42,403 nt of DNA from Chloroflexota bacterium (GTDB taxonomy: Bacteria; Chloroflexota; Anaerolineae; Anaerolineales; Anaerolineaceae), in NCBI GenBank assembly GCA_016838895.1, contig JAEKNU010000035.1, positions 1 through 42,403 on the forward strand. Direction: 5' to 3'. The notes under the pieces were generated by a model. The model was not told the origin of the DNA and ran no database searches. It saw only the letters and a list, made by a program, of their open reading frames with translations. A program made the translations under genes and the position numbers. Positions 1 to 8,333 of the stretch are shown piece after piece (the stretch's first letter is position 1; each line of letters starts with the position of its first letter).

Positions 1-839
1 GCCGATTTTATCATTATAAGTGGGGCTTTTCTTCAAAGGTCTCTCCTTGGCCGATTCGGCGGCGTGGAATCCGGGTAGGGATTATTTTCATCGTTGCAAC
101 CCTGACGATTTCCACGTTTAATCCGTTGAACCAATACATCCATAATTACAAATACCATGAAAAACCAGTATTGCTAAATATGGAACCGAAACCATTTCCC
201 AATTATTTCCATAAAACCGAAGTGGGGTTGCCTGGCGTGCTGTCTATTTATGATGGATTCTTTACCTTTCGATTTCTCGATCTCATCGAATATCCGCTCA
301 TTGAAGTTGGGGAAACCTATACGCCAACCCGTACTTCCTTGTGGACGATGCTATATGCGCGCACACATTCTATCCATTTTAACAACTATCCATCCACATG
401 GGCAACGGATGACAATAAGGGCTTCAATCTCACCCGAGCCATCTTCATTTTGGCACTGCTGCCAACACTGTTGATCCTGTTCGGCTTTTTGCTTGAAGTC
501 TTTGCTGTAATAAAGAGCATCTTCAAACGCGACAAAGCGCTTGCATCCACAATTTACTACGGATTGGCTGCAATTACCTTTTTTGGCTATCTGTGCTTCA
601 TTGTCATCTACGCACTACTTTATCGCGACTTTTCAGTGATGAAACCCGTTTTTATCTATCCAGCAATCCTCATCTTCCCAATCTTTTTCATACATGCTGT
701 AGCGTTCTTCAAATCACGTTTTGGAAATCGTTTTCATTGGATATCTGCAGCGTTCACAGCCTGGATGGTGGCATTACTCGGATTATATGCAGTAGACGTT
801 TTCACCATGATCCAATTGATCACTTCCCGGATGGAGTAA
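1..839 (+). CDS. C-terminal part of a multi-spanning membrane protein, possibly a GT-C (family 39-like) glycosyltransferase
   Basis: The reading frame is open from base 3 with no stop before 839, so the gene begins outside the window; a TTG at 126 is internal rather than the start. The visible part is about 278 residues. A hydrophobic segment (about residues 24-38) is followed by a roughly 100-residue extracytoplasmic stretch rich in aromatic residues and Pro (including LYARTHS and NNYPSTW), then four hydrophobic helices and a short tail. A long external loop followed by C-terminal helices resembles the end of GT-C enzymes that use polyprenyl-phosphate sugars, but no catalytic loop is in view. 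The family call is an inference from architecture. The membrane location is well supported. Confidence 0.55.
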   Translation, partial: RFYHYKWGFSSKVSPWPIRRRGIRVGIIFIVATLTISTFNPLNQYIHNYKYHEKPVLLNMEPKPFPNYFHKTEVGLPGVLSIYDGFFTFRFLDLIEYPLIEVGETYTPTRTSLWTMLYARTHSIHFNNYPSTWATDDNKGFNLTRAIFILALLPTLLILFGFLLEVFAVIKSIFKRDKALASTIYYGLAAITFFGYLCFIVIYALLYRDFSVMKPVFIYPAILIFPIFFIHAVAFFKSRFGNRFHWISAAFTAWMVALLGLYAVDVFTMIQLITSRME

Positions 840-1197
840 AGCCGTTCATGGAAAATGTGGATAGGGATTGCAAAACAGGGGAGATGGGCCGTTTTTTAGA
901 AAACAAGCCAGCATCAATTTTATAATTTCATATTTCTCTCTAAATGATGAAAAACGATGCTTATAATGCATAATTTATTGGCAGGGAATTCAAGAATTTA
1001 TATAATCATTAATAGGTTTGGCGTATTCAGCACTAGCGCGGAAAATCTACACTAATAAAACCATGCCAATAAAAATTTAACTTACTGGTGGATAAAGGTT
1101 ACACCGGACCAATAGAATAAAAACAATATGTGAATTCTCAAGGTATACGGCTCACTATAGAAGCTGTCGGGGCGTCCGTGATTACGTGGGAGAAAGT
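840..1197. other. Intergenic region without a recognisable gene
   Basis: AT-rich spacer between two plus-strand genes. No convincing reading frame or strong terminator was seen. The final bases hold the Shine-Dalgarno sequence GGGAGAA for the ATG at 1198. Bases 1143-1160 resemble a phage T7 promoter at 15 of 18 positions, which is treated as coincidence. Confidence 0.5.
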
Positions 1198-1857
1198 ATG
1201 GATCCTAATCAAGTACAACAATTGATATCACAATTACAAAATGGGACTGATCAGCAGCGTAAATCAGCCTCAAAAAAATTGAGTAATTTCAAAGACCCGG
1301 CAACAGTTCCGGCATTGATTCGTGCTTACAGTGACGAAGATGGTTTTGTACGTCAAACCATAATTGATGGTTTGCGCTCCATTGGCTCTACAGAAGCATT
1401 GGATTTTCTGGCTACTCTTGAAGCTTCAGGCGCATTATCCGACCAACGAACAACCGTACTTCCAGCATCGTCAAACAGACGTTTTTTGAATTTACTCATT
1501 GATACTGTGCTATATGGAATCGGGATGCAAATCGTGATCTGGCCCATAACCTTTGAGATCTTCGGAGATGCCTTTTCCAAAAATTTTTGGCCTTCTTACC
1601 TCTACGCATTAGCAATGTTATTCCTTTACTATTTCGTATTTGAAGCATTGTTGCAGAAAACACCAGCCAAATTTATTACAGGAACAATTGTCGTAATGGA
1701 AGATGGCTCAAAACCAAATGCCAGCACGATCGTGAAACGCACTCTTTCTAGGCTTGTGCCAGGTGAGGTTATCTCAACGTATACAGGCAAGCTGCCAGAT
1801 AAGAAAGGCACCTGGTGGCATGACCGCTGGACTGCTACGCGGGTAGTGAGAAGCTAG
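1198..1857 (+). CDS. HEAT-repeat / RDD-family membrane protein
   Basis: 219 residues. The N-terminal 75 or so residues form about two HEAT-like helical repeats (SKKLSNFKDPATVPALIRAY, then VRQTIIDGLRSIGSTEAL). Residues from about 95 are an RDD domain: NRRFLNLLIDTVLYG carries the Arg and Asp that name the family, two hydrophobic helices follow, then TPAKFITGTIVV and a conserved end with WWHDRW. RDD proteins are poorly characterised membrane proteins; a transport role has been proposed for some. The start is the ATG at 1198, because GGGAGAA lies 5 bases upstream; the in-frame GTG at 1186 overlaps that ribosome binding site. No partner gene is adjacent. The fusion suggests that the soluble repeats recruit a partner to the membrane, which is inference. 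Confidence 0.8.
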   Translation: MDPNQVQQLISQLQNGTDQQRKSASKKLSNFKDPATVPALIRAYSDEDGFVRQTIIDGLRSIGSTEALDFLATLEASGALSDQRTTVLPASSNRRFLNLLIDTVLYGIGMQIVIWPITFEIFGDAFSKNFWPSYLYALAMLFLYYFVFEALLQKTPAKFITGTIVVMEDGSKPNASTIVKRTLSRLVPGEVISTYTGKLPDKKGTWWHDRWTATRVVRS

Positions 1858-2094
1858 AACCTTCACATACAAATCAGGCTCAACAAAGACAGAAGACACT
1901 AATTCCTGTTGACGTAAGCTACATACTTCCAAGGCTTTTTTGTAACAATTTGGATATTATTACTAGCGACAAATTCCACTACTTATTCTTCCAGAAAGAT
2001 AAGGAATTGAATCCGTATAATAAACCTGATCATCTTGATAAGTTTATTCGTTACGATTTATCCAGTTGTTATGCGATAACCAGGAGTTAATGAT

Positions 2095-2478
2095 ATGAGC
2101 AAATTAGAACAAAACAAAAATAATGCAAAAGCATTTTATGACTTGATGTTTAATCAGTGCAACCCGCGTGAGGCAATTGAGCAATACGTCGGTGATGTTT
2201 ACATTCAACATAATCCTGAAGTCGCGGATGGAAAAGAGGCATTTATTAATTATTTTGTACAGATGGCAGCGGATTATCCGGGTAAGAAGGTTGAATTTAA
2301 ACGCGCAATCGCTGAAGCTGATTTAGTTGTACTACATTGCTACCAAACCTGGCCCAATGACAACGATTACGCCGGCATTGATATCTTTCGATTCGATAAA
2401 AATGGAAAAATTGTTGAGCACTGGGATGTTCTTCAGGTTATTCCTGAAACAGCCGCGCACGAAAATACAATGTTTTAA
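2095..2478 (+). CDS. SnoaL-like / NTF2-fold protein
   Basis: 127 residues, the usual size for a single NTF2-like alpha+beta barrel of the SnoaL family. Diagnostic stretches are the N-terminal helix [28 protein letters not shown], and the C-terminal strands [20 protein letters not shown], which match the common 'D.FR...GKIVEHWD' ending of this family. Members include polyketide cyclases, epoxide hydrolase-like enzymes and many proteins of unknown substrate. The neighbours give no clue to the substrate. AGGAG sits 9 bases before the ATG, which fixes the start. A hairpin follows the gene. Probably soluble and cytoplasmic. Confidence 0.8.
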   Translation: MSKLEQNKNNAKAFYDLMFNQCNPREAIEQYVGDVYIQHNPEVADGKEAFINYFVQMAADYPGKKVEFKRAIAEADLVVLHCYQTWPNDNDYAGIDIFRFDKNGKIVEHWDVLQVIPETAAHENTMF

Positions 2479-2508
2479 AGAATTTATTTGTCGGTATGAA
2501 TATAAAAA

Positions 2509-2529
2509 CGGCAGGTTTCGAACCTGCCG
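2509..2529 (+). terminator. Putative rho-independent terminator after the SnoaL-like gene
   Basis: A 9-bp perfect stem (CGGCAGGTT paired with AACCTGCCG) with a 3-base loop lies 30 bases after the stop codon, followed by the U-rich but interrupted tract TATTTCTTT. Confidence 0.6.
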
Positions 2530-2629
2530 CTATTTCTTTAGCTGACTGTATTTTGGCTTAGCTCTATATCGCGAAGTCGAAGCCAACGGAATTATATATC
2601 AATACTGAGTTCGTATGTCGATAGAATTC

Positions 2630-2655
2630 GGTCATCTCGATTTCACTCGATGACC
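2630..2655. repeat. Short palindromic repeat, copy 1
   Basis: A 26-base element with 7-bp arms GGTCATC and GATGACC around a 12-base centre. A second copy at 14865-14890 is 23/26 identical, including the whole 12-base centre, and one of the differences is a compensating pair (T-A here, C-G there). It lies just past the 3' end of nadE and may act as a transcript-end hairpin. Confidence 0.6.
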
Positions 2656-2658
2656 TGG

Positions 2659-3486
2659 TTATGTGCCCATGTCTCTTAAGTACAAGAAATCATAACCAAT
2701 GGTGCGATTGCTCAATTTGGCAATGGGTGGCATGACACGCTTGAAATGGTAACGTTGAATACGTGATACCACAGCATCGGTGAAGGCCGCGTCAAAACCC
2801 TCTGCAACGCACTCATCACGGCTGTAACGCTTATCCACCATCAAATACAATAGTTGATCAGCATCCTCGTAAGTGAAACCTAAGTCGGCTTCATCTGTCT
2901 GGCCCATCCACAGATCAGCCGAAGGCGGTTTTCCGATGATTTCCTGGGGTACCCCAATATCCGCAGAAAGTTGACGTACCTGGGTTTTGTATAAATCACC
3001 CAGGGGGTTAATCGCACAGGCGGCATCACCAAAAACGGTGGAATAGCCCAATAACATTTCGGTTTTATTGCTGGTGCCCACCACCAGTGAATGCTCGGCA
3101 GCAGATTGATCATACAATACGATCATGCGCATTCGCGCCATAATATTGCCCTTACGGATGGCGTCCATCTCAGGGAATTTGGCGATCAGCGGGTCAACCA
3201 TATCTGTAATCTCGACAGTCATTGAGCGCACGCTGGTTGCATCTATTACGCGTTGGGCATCATCCAGTGAATCCTGTGAAGAGGTACGGTATGGCATACG
3301 GATGGCCAATACGTTGTCAGGGCCCAAAGCTTCGGCTGCCAAAAAGCAGGAAAGGGCGGAATCAATCCCGCCTGACAGACCCAGTACAGCTTTTTTAAAA
3401 CCGGTCCGTGTAATTTCACTGTGGATAAATCCGGTTAATATTTTTCGAGCCAGGGGAGCATGAATGGTTAAGTTTGATTTTTTCAT
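2659..3486 (-). CDS. nadE: NAD+ synthetase (synthetase subunit)
   Basis: 275 residues, the length of the stand-alone synthetase domain. It adenylates and amidates nicotinic acid adenine dinucleotide to NAD+, the last step of NAD biosynthesis. The N-type ATP pyrophosphatase P-loop SGGIDS is at residues 38-43. Other family motifs are VVGTSNKTE, LLGYSTVFGD and IGKPPSADLW, the last for substrate binding. The fused N-terminal glutaminase domain of glutamine-dependent NadE is absent, but a gene for just such a domain lies 22 bases upstream on the same strand. The two together therefore look like a split glutamine-dependent enzyme. Direct ammonia use remains possible. Confidence 0.93.
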   Translation of the reverse strand: MKKSNLTIHAPLARKILTGFIHSEITRTGFKKAVLGLSGGIDSALSCFLAAEALGPDNVLAIRMPYRTSSQDSLDDAQRVIDATSVRSMTVEITDMVDPLIAKFPEMDAIRKGNIMARMRMIVLYDQSAAEHSLVVGTSNKTEMLLGYSTVFGDAACAINPLGDLYKTQVRQLSADIGVPQEIIGKPPSADLWMGQTDEADLGFTYEDADQLLYLMVDKRYSRDECVAEGFDAAFTDAVVSRIQRYHFKRVMPPIAKLSNRTIGYDFLYLRDMGT

Positions 3487-3508
3487 TTAGATCCTCACAT
3501 GCTGTCGC

Positions 3509-4381
3509 TTAGCGTCCCGCATTACGGGCACCGTCGGAAAGGATATGCCCAATTTCCCTTTGCAGCAATCCTGTACGTTCATCACGCAGCAGTGGAAGAC
3601 GGGTTCGTACACGATGTAATTCATTCAAGTCAAGGGTTACCTGTAACAGATGTTCATCAAAATATGGAGCCTGGTCAAGCAATTTTCCGGATGGATCATA
3701 TACAGCAGCGCCACCCCAGAAATGCAATCCATCCTCAAAGCCAATACGATTGGTATGTACAACGTATGATGTAAACATACTGGCATAGGCCTGATTGATA
3801 TGCTCTACCCAATGGGTGGATTCCAGTTCAGGTTTTTCTGTTAATCCACGGCCTGGAGAGGAGGACATAAACAGAAAAATATCTGCGCCATCCAACCAAA
3901 GCAAATAAGGCGGGGATATATGCCAAAAATCTTCACAGATCAACATACCCATCCGTCCAAAGCGTGTATCAAAGGCGCGTACCGTATCGCCCCAGGCGAA
4001 GAAACGCCCCTCATCAAAAAGACCATAGGTTGGTAAATACACTTTGCGATGGACATGCAGCACTTCTCCCTGAGAAAGATACGCAGCTGAAATAAAGAAG
4101 CGATTACGAACATCTTCTTCCACGAAACCAACCACGATATCCAGGGATTCACTGGCTCGCAATAAAGGCGCAAAGGTAGGATCGTCTTTATGAGGTTTGC
4201 AAGCCACCTGACTGGTCAGGTCCTGCAATACATATCCTGTTAATGATAATTCGGGGAAAACGATTAAATCGGATTTATTGGAAGCCGCTTTATCAATCCA
4301 GTTCAGGTGTTTTTCCAAATTGGAGGGAACATCGCCTAATCGGGTATTGATTTGTGCCAGGGCTATTGAAACATTGCTCAT
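3509..4381 (-). CDS. Nitrilase-superfamily amidase, probable glutaminase subunit of a split NAD synthase
   Basis: 290 residues covering one carbon-nitrogen hydrolase domain. The catalytic triad is visible: Glu44 in FPELSLTGY, Lys113 in HRKVYLPTYGLFDEGRFF, and Cys149 in GMLICEDFWH. These motifs, especially FPELSLTGY, K-x-YLPTYG-x-F-x-E and ICEDFW, match the glutaminase domain of glutamine-dependent NAD synthetases more closely than aliphatic nitrilases. It should hydrolyse glutamine and supply ammonia to the synthetase encoded immediately downstream. Splitting would require an intersubunit ammonia tunnel. AAGGA lies 7 bases before the ATG. An independent amidase (for example an omega-amidase type) is the alternative. 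Confidence 0.85.
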   Translation of the reverse strand: MSNVSIALAQINTRLGDVPSNLEKHLNWIDKAASNKSDLIVFPELSLTGYVLQDLTSQVACKPHKDDPTFAPLLRASESLDIVVGFVEEDVRNRFFISAAYLSQGEVLHVHRKVYLPTYGLFDEGRFFAWGDTVRAFDTRFGRMGMLICEDFWHISPPYLLWLDGADIFLFMSSSPGRGLTEKPELESTHWVEHINQAYASMFTSYVVHTNRIGFEDGLHFWGGAAVYDPSGKLLDQAPYFDEHLLQVTLDLNELHRVRTRLPLLRDERTGLLQREIGHILSDGARNAGR

Positions 4382-4417
4382 ATCTGATTCCTTATGGCAA
4401 AATTCTTCTACTGTATT

Positions 4418-5143
4418 TTAATGGGCTTCTTCTTTTCTGCCCACCCAAAACCAAGTAATCCATGATAACACCAGCAGCAATATTGTTGCCAGTACAAATG
4501 TAAGGAAAAATGGATGGAAACGTAAATATCCGTAAATGGATTCCATTGCAGCCCAAAACAAAACCAGCGCGCTGAAAGCAATGTTCCCTTTTAGCCCAAC
4601 ATACCGAAGGAAAATTGGCTGCGTTTCCAGGGACCAGGCAATCACGATCATCAGGGCTGCAGCCAGTAAGAGTACATCTGGAGGTTGAATATAAGAGAGG
4701 GGAAAAGCGGTGTCAGGTAGATATATTCTCATAGCAGGGGCATAGTAGCGATACAATGCGGCATCTATTAACCAGCGGGCAGATAAACTGAAAATACCAC
4801 CGGTCATCAGTACAATCGTAATCTCATCTAACGTTTGATAGGGTTTGCGTTGCTGTACACCACAGGCCAGTAGAAAACCGATCAGTCCTCCCCAAATTCC
4901 GCCAAAAGCAGATAATCCATTCGTGCTATAATCCACAGCCTCAAAGAAATCAGCAGGCAGGGCTGCTGCCTCAAAAAAAACATAACCGAAATGGGCGCCA
5001 AGATATGCACAGGTGTACACTAGCAATATCAGTATTGCCAGACTGATCTGGCGCTGGGGTATGGTTCGGGCAATCACCAACCAGATGCCTACAGAGACAC
5101 CGGTTGCCAGGGTGAAAATATAAAGAAATTGCCAGTTACTCAT
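4418..5143 (-). CDS. Lgt-like membrane protein with degenerate active site
   Basis: About 241 residues, mostly hydrophobic, with roughly seven membrane helices. LGAHFGYVFFE and GLSAFGGIWGGLIGF line up with the corresponding parts of prolipoprotein diacylglyceryl transferase (Lgt). However, the essential His of the Lgt HGG motif is Phe, and the segment matching the R-x-G-N-F-I-N-x-E signature reads SARWLIDAAL, keeping only the Arg. Lgt activity is therefore doubtful; it may be a non-catalytic relative. The start is placed at the ATG at 5143; an upstream in-frame TTG at 5188 lacks a better ribosome site. It lies 36 bases upstream of the NAD synthase genes and may share their transcript. Confidence 0.6.
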   Translation of the reverse strand: MSNWQFLYIFTLATGVSVGIWLVIARTIPQRQISLAILILLVYTCAYLGAHFGYVFFEAAALPADFFEAVDYSTNGLSAFGGIWGGLIGFLLACGVQQRKPYQTLDEITIVLMTGGIFSLSARWLIDAALYRYYAPAMRIYLPDTAFPLSYIQPPDVLLLAAALMIVIAWSLETQPIFLRYVGLKGNIAFSALVLFWAAMESIYGYLRFHPFFLTFVLATILLLVLSWITWFWVGRKEEAH

Positions 5144-5257
5144 AACGCCTATCTTATCATAATTTTTGCATGCTGAAAGCGTAATCAAAGCGATATGCCC
5201 GTATCATGAAAAGGGGCAGTATAATAGAGAAAGCAGTTTTCACCTTGAGGAGTATTC

Positions 5258-5914
5258 ATGGAAGAAAATTTACCGAAATCCTTTCAAATTGAAGAACTCA
5301 ATCGCTTGAATGGATTTTTCATTTTATATGCCGTACCGTGGGCGTTGATCGGATTAGTCAACATTGAAGTGAAATCACGTCAACTAACCGGATTCCTTTT
5401 TGCTTTTGCCTTCATTGTAAATCTATTGCTGGTTGTTTATTTTTCAAATCAGATCATGAAATATATGGATGATGAAGAGTTGCCTCTACCCACAGCGATT
5501 TTAATGAAGGATACCATTGATTCGTTGAATCGTATCTATATCATTCTGGGCATTGTTACTGCTGTTTTATTGGGTGTCTTCATTTTTCTGGTAAAGCAGC
5601 CTGTTTTGTTAACCCCGCTGCTTCTGGTGATTACTGGTGTACTTTTTATGGTACACAAATGGTATTACCAGATAGACGGTGAACGATGGGTAGGCCCCAC
5701 TTTTATCGTTCTGGCTTTGATACTTATTATTCTGGGGAACCAGTTCATCAATTGGTATAGCTGGGGCGGTTTTAGTGCCGCAACGATTATCTGGTATGTC
5801 TGCCTGGATCGACATCTCAAGGTGCATCTCTGGCTGCAAAGCATTGCGGTTCCTGAACAAACTACTGAAGAAGATCCGCTACCAATGCCGGAAACGACAG
5901 AACAAAACCAATAA
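5258..5914 (+). CDS. Membrane protein of unknown function
   Basis: 218 residues. A short polar N-terminus precedes about six hydrophobic helices. Between helices 2 and 3 is the acidic loop YMDDEELPLP, and the C-terminal tail is acidic and Pro-rich. No family motif was recognised. The start is well defined by TTGAGGAG placed 6 bases before the ATG. It is transcribed away from the Lgt-like gene and ends in a perfect palindromic terminator, so it is probably a single-gene unit. Confidence 0.7.
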   Translation: MEENLPKSFQIEELNRLNGFFILYAVPWALIGLVNIEVKSRQLTGFLFAFAFIVNLLLVVYFSNQIMKYMDDEELPLPTAILMKDTIDSLNRIYIILGIVTAVLLGVFIFLVKQPVLLTPLLLVITGVLFMVHKWYYQIDGERWVGPTFIVLALILIILGNQFINWYSWGGFSAATIIWYVCLDRHLKVHLWLQSIAVPEQTTEEDPLPMPETTEQNQ

Positions 5915-5923
5915 ACTAAAAAC

Positions 5924-5951
5924 AAAAAAATCCCCTGCAGGGGATTTTTTT
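5924..5951. terminator. Bidirectional rho-independent terminator
   Basis: A perfect 28-base palindrome: a GC core of TCCCCTG/CAGGGGA flanked by seven A and seven T bases. It has a U-tract on either strand, so it can end the plus-strand membrane-protein gene and any minus-strand transcript leaving the acetyltransferase gene. Confidence 0.9.
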
Positions 5952-6103
5952 TGAATAGCATTTTAAAAGCATTGAACGCTTAGGTGAGGGGGGCACCCAA
6001 ACGTTCAATAAATTTAGTATAGCAGACATGATTTTAAATGTCCAGTATTTTCATAGCAATTGTCAGACATATTTTGAATATTTTAAGATTATTTATGAAA
6101 TTT

Positions 6104-7408
6104 TTATATTACAAGCGATAAATTGGATTCACGCTTTGGAAAACAGGCATCCACTACAGCTGCCCCATCCTTATTGCCATAACAATCCCGATACATTTTC
6201 TGAATCTCAGCAGTTGAACGATGCCCCATCAACAGATGCAAAAATGCCAATTCCGGACATAGAAAGTCACCGCCATCATAAGACCCTGGTTTCCATGCCT
6301 TAATGCTCTTGAGTTTCCCTTTGCCAAATTCCAGGCTCAAACTATTGGTATATAGATTTAGTTTCAGGGTGCGACTCAATCCACGATAGGGTGAATTATG
6401 AACATTCTCTTCAATCACCGGGCTGATTTTTTGGAGGAATTTTTGCAGATCAGGAATCCTGATATACCAAGCATATCCTTCAGATTCCTGTTTAAATAGA
6501 TACGCTAACCGTATAGAAAGCGGATGAGATAATGGCATCTGCAAGCCCACTTGTTTAACTAATTTCCCTTCTAGTTCAGCTTGCGCTTGCGCAAGTTCTT
6601 TCAGCTTCATCAATAGGGCTGGTTGCACTTCATCCCAGGTTGTTTGTACTGGATCAATTTCTGCGCCAACAATATAAAAACGACCGTCTTCAATATGATT
6701 ATGGAATTTGATCGCCCCAATTAACGTACCGTTTTTTCGACGCACCATAAAAATGCGTTTTGCTGCACAACCGTTGTTTTTGCTATCCTGTAATATGTAT
6801 TGCCAATCTTGTTTTGACCAATCCCCAGTTAATAAATAGCTTTGATGTTCCTGGCCAAACAAGCGAATCAAATCCGGAATATCACGCTCAACTGCCGCAT
6901 CAAATTGTAAGGGCTTTTCGGGGTCCGCCAGCTTATCCAATACTAACAAACTATCTGTCCGTCGCGGTTCCATACTAACCGTCATCTCATAACCATATTT
7001 TCGATAGAAATAAGGAATACCGCCAATGATCTGTATATCATCACCGTTTTCTGCACTCCATTGATGCAAAATCTCAAATTGCCTGGAGATCAATCCTTTT
7101 TGTCGAAAAGCCGTATCTGTGCCAACAAATTCAGGGTTACCGGCTTGAATCGGAATATTTCCATATCGCAAGTTCTGAGGAATCAAACAACTCGAAGTAA
7201 TGACTGCGTTGTTTTCGGGATGGCGGGCCAATACGAAGCCGCGTTCAATCTTTTTGATTTTGTTCAAATGAATCAAATCTCTCACTGTAGCAATGATACG
7301 TTCTGCATTATTTCCTTCATCATGGATTCGTCCATTAAATGCCGCAATATCTTCCAGATCTGACATGCTAGCCGGTGTCACTTCCGGGATGTTTCCTTGG
7401 GTGCTCAT
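6104..7408 (-). CDS. Eis-like GNAT N-acetyltransferase
   Basis: 434 residues. The N-terminal GNAT domain has the acetyl-CoA loop in FVGTDTAFRQKGL (RQKGL at 102-106), preceded by strand residues IQAGNPEFVGT and followed by IIGGIPYFYRKYGYE, the typical PxFYxKxGFE motif of Eis-type enzymes. A second GNAT-like half follows, and a C-terminal SCP2-like region appears to start near residue 345. The length and three-part plan fit Eis-family acetyltransferases, several of which modify aminoglycosides or lysines. The substrate here is unknown and drug resistance should not be assumed. GGAGG lies 5 bases before the ATG. The C-terminus (SLVI) is hydrophobic, as expected where this family places its catalytic carboxylate. 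Confidence 0.8.
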   Translation of the reverse strand: MSTQGNIPEVTPASMSDLEDIAAFNGRIHDEGNNAERIIATVRDLIHLNKIKKIERGFVLARHPENNAVITSSCLIPQNLRYGNIPIQAGNPEFVGTDTAFRQKGLISRQFEILHQWSAENGDDIQIIGGIPYFYRKYGYEMTVSMEPRRTDSLLVLDKLADPEKPLQFDAAVERDIPDLIRLFGQEHQSYLLTGDWSKQDWQYILQDSKNNGCAAKRIFMVRRKNGTLIGAIKFHNHIEDGRFYIVGAEIDPVQTTWDEVQPALLMKLKELAQAQAELEGKLVKQVGLQMPLSHPLSIRLAYLFKQESEGYAWYIRIPDLQKFLQKISPVIEENVHNSPYRGLSRTLKLNLYTNSLSLEFGKGKLKSIKAWKPGSYDGGDFLCPELAFLHLLMGHRSTAEIQKMYRDCYGNKDGAAVVDACFPKRESNLSLVI

Positions 7409-7457
7409 TTTTTCCTCCGCTCATATTACATTCTGATACCATCTTACCGGAGAAATC

Positions 7458-7492
7458 AAAAAAACACACCTGGTCTTAAGGTGTGTTTTTTT
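7458..7492 (-). terminator. Rho-independent terminator of the GntR-ABC-YhfC operon
   Basis: A 14-bp stem built of AAAAAAACACACCT and its complement around a 7-base loop. It lies 26 bases past the protease gene and gives a run of U in the minus-strand transcript. Confidence 0.85.
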
Positions 7493-7517
7493 ATCAGAAC
7501 ATATTTTCTATTACGGT

Positions 7518-8315
7518 TCAGACAGCAGCAGATTCTTGCAAAAGGGGTTTATTATCATCGTCCTCAGGCATTTCTTCGCGCGCCGTGCGGATGACCCAGA
7601 TCATCATCAGTGCGGCAAGTAATACCATAACAACTTCAATCGCCCAAACACCGGCGCCCATTGTACTCATCATTACGGCAATGGTATTAAAAAGTGTATG
7701 TGCTACGATGGCACCCAGGAACCACAGCCAACTACGATGTTTGACAGATTTCCAAACTACCAGGGACATGCCAATATGGAAACTGATCGCTGCCAGCCGT
7801 TCCACTGCACCTGCCAACGGAAGATGCCAGGGCGTGGCAAAATACTCCTGTACCATTTCAGGCGTGACTTGCGGTATTGACATGCCGCCATCCCGAATAG
7901 AAATCATCAGGATAAAGGAAGATAAGACTGAAAAACCAACCAATACGATACTTTCAATGCCACCATGTCCAATTCCCATAACCACACCCGTTTTTACTTT
8001 ATCGCCTTTCTCATGTAGTAATTGGAAAGACAACCAGCGCATTGGTTCTTCACAGATTGCAGCCAAAAATCCCAGACTGACACCAGAAATTAATGCACGC
8101 GTTAGCAACGGCATTGAAGTAAATTCAGGGCTACTCCAAACAGGTTGTATCCCCAAAACAATGGGAATATGAATCACCTGTGAACAAACAAATGCCAGCG
8201 CACCAACTGCGAAAACAATCCAACTGGAGCCCAGTTTTCGGATTGCCCAAAATGCCAATACAAGCGGAAAAATGATCTCAATAGCAATGGCGATAACAAA
8301 CATAATTTCTAGCAT
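7518..8315 (-). CDS. YhfC-family intramembrane metalloprotease
   Basis: 265 residues with about seven to eight membrane helices. The three zinc and catalytic motifs of the CPBP/YhfC group are visible in order: CEEPMRW (88-94, the glutamate pair), GIGHGGIES (114-122, His and Glu) and the late helix motif HTLFN. YhfC proteins are predicted membrane proteases or immunity-type proteins of largely unknown target. It is the last gene of an operon with an ABC exporter-type ATPase and permease, 18 bases behind the permease and with AGGAG before its ATG, so it may process or protect against a substrate of that transporter (inference). Confidence 0.85.
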   Translation of the reverse strand: MLEIMFVIAIAIEIIFPLVLAFWAIRKLGSSWIVFAVGALAFVCSQVIHIPIVLGIQPVWSSPEFTSMPLLTRALISGVSLGFLAAICEEPMRWLSFQLLHEKGDKVKTGVVMGIGHGGIESIVLVGFSVLSSFILMISIRDGGMSIPQVTPEMVQEYFATPWHLPLAGAVERLAAISFHIGMSLVVWKSVKHRSWLWFLGAIVAHTLFNTIAVMMSTMGAGVWAIEVVMVLLAALMMIWVIRTAREEMPEDDDNKPLLQESAAV

Positions 8316-8333
8316 TAAAAAGCTCCTCTTTGT

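Noticed and set aside
1143..1160. Sequence resembling a bacteriophage T7 promoter (15 of 18 positions).
   Set aside because: No phage RNA polymerase or phage gene is present, key downstream bases differ, and a single near-match in 42 kb is plausible by chance.
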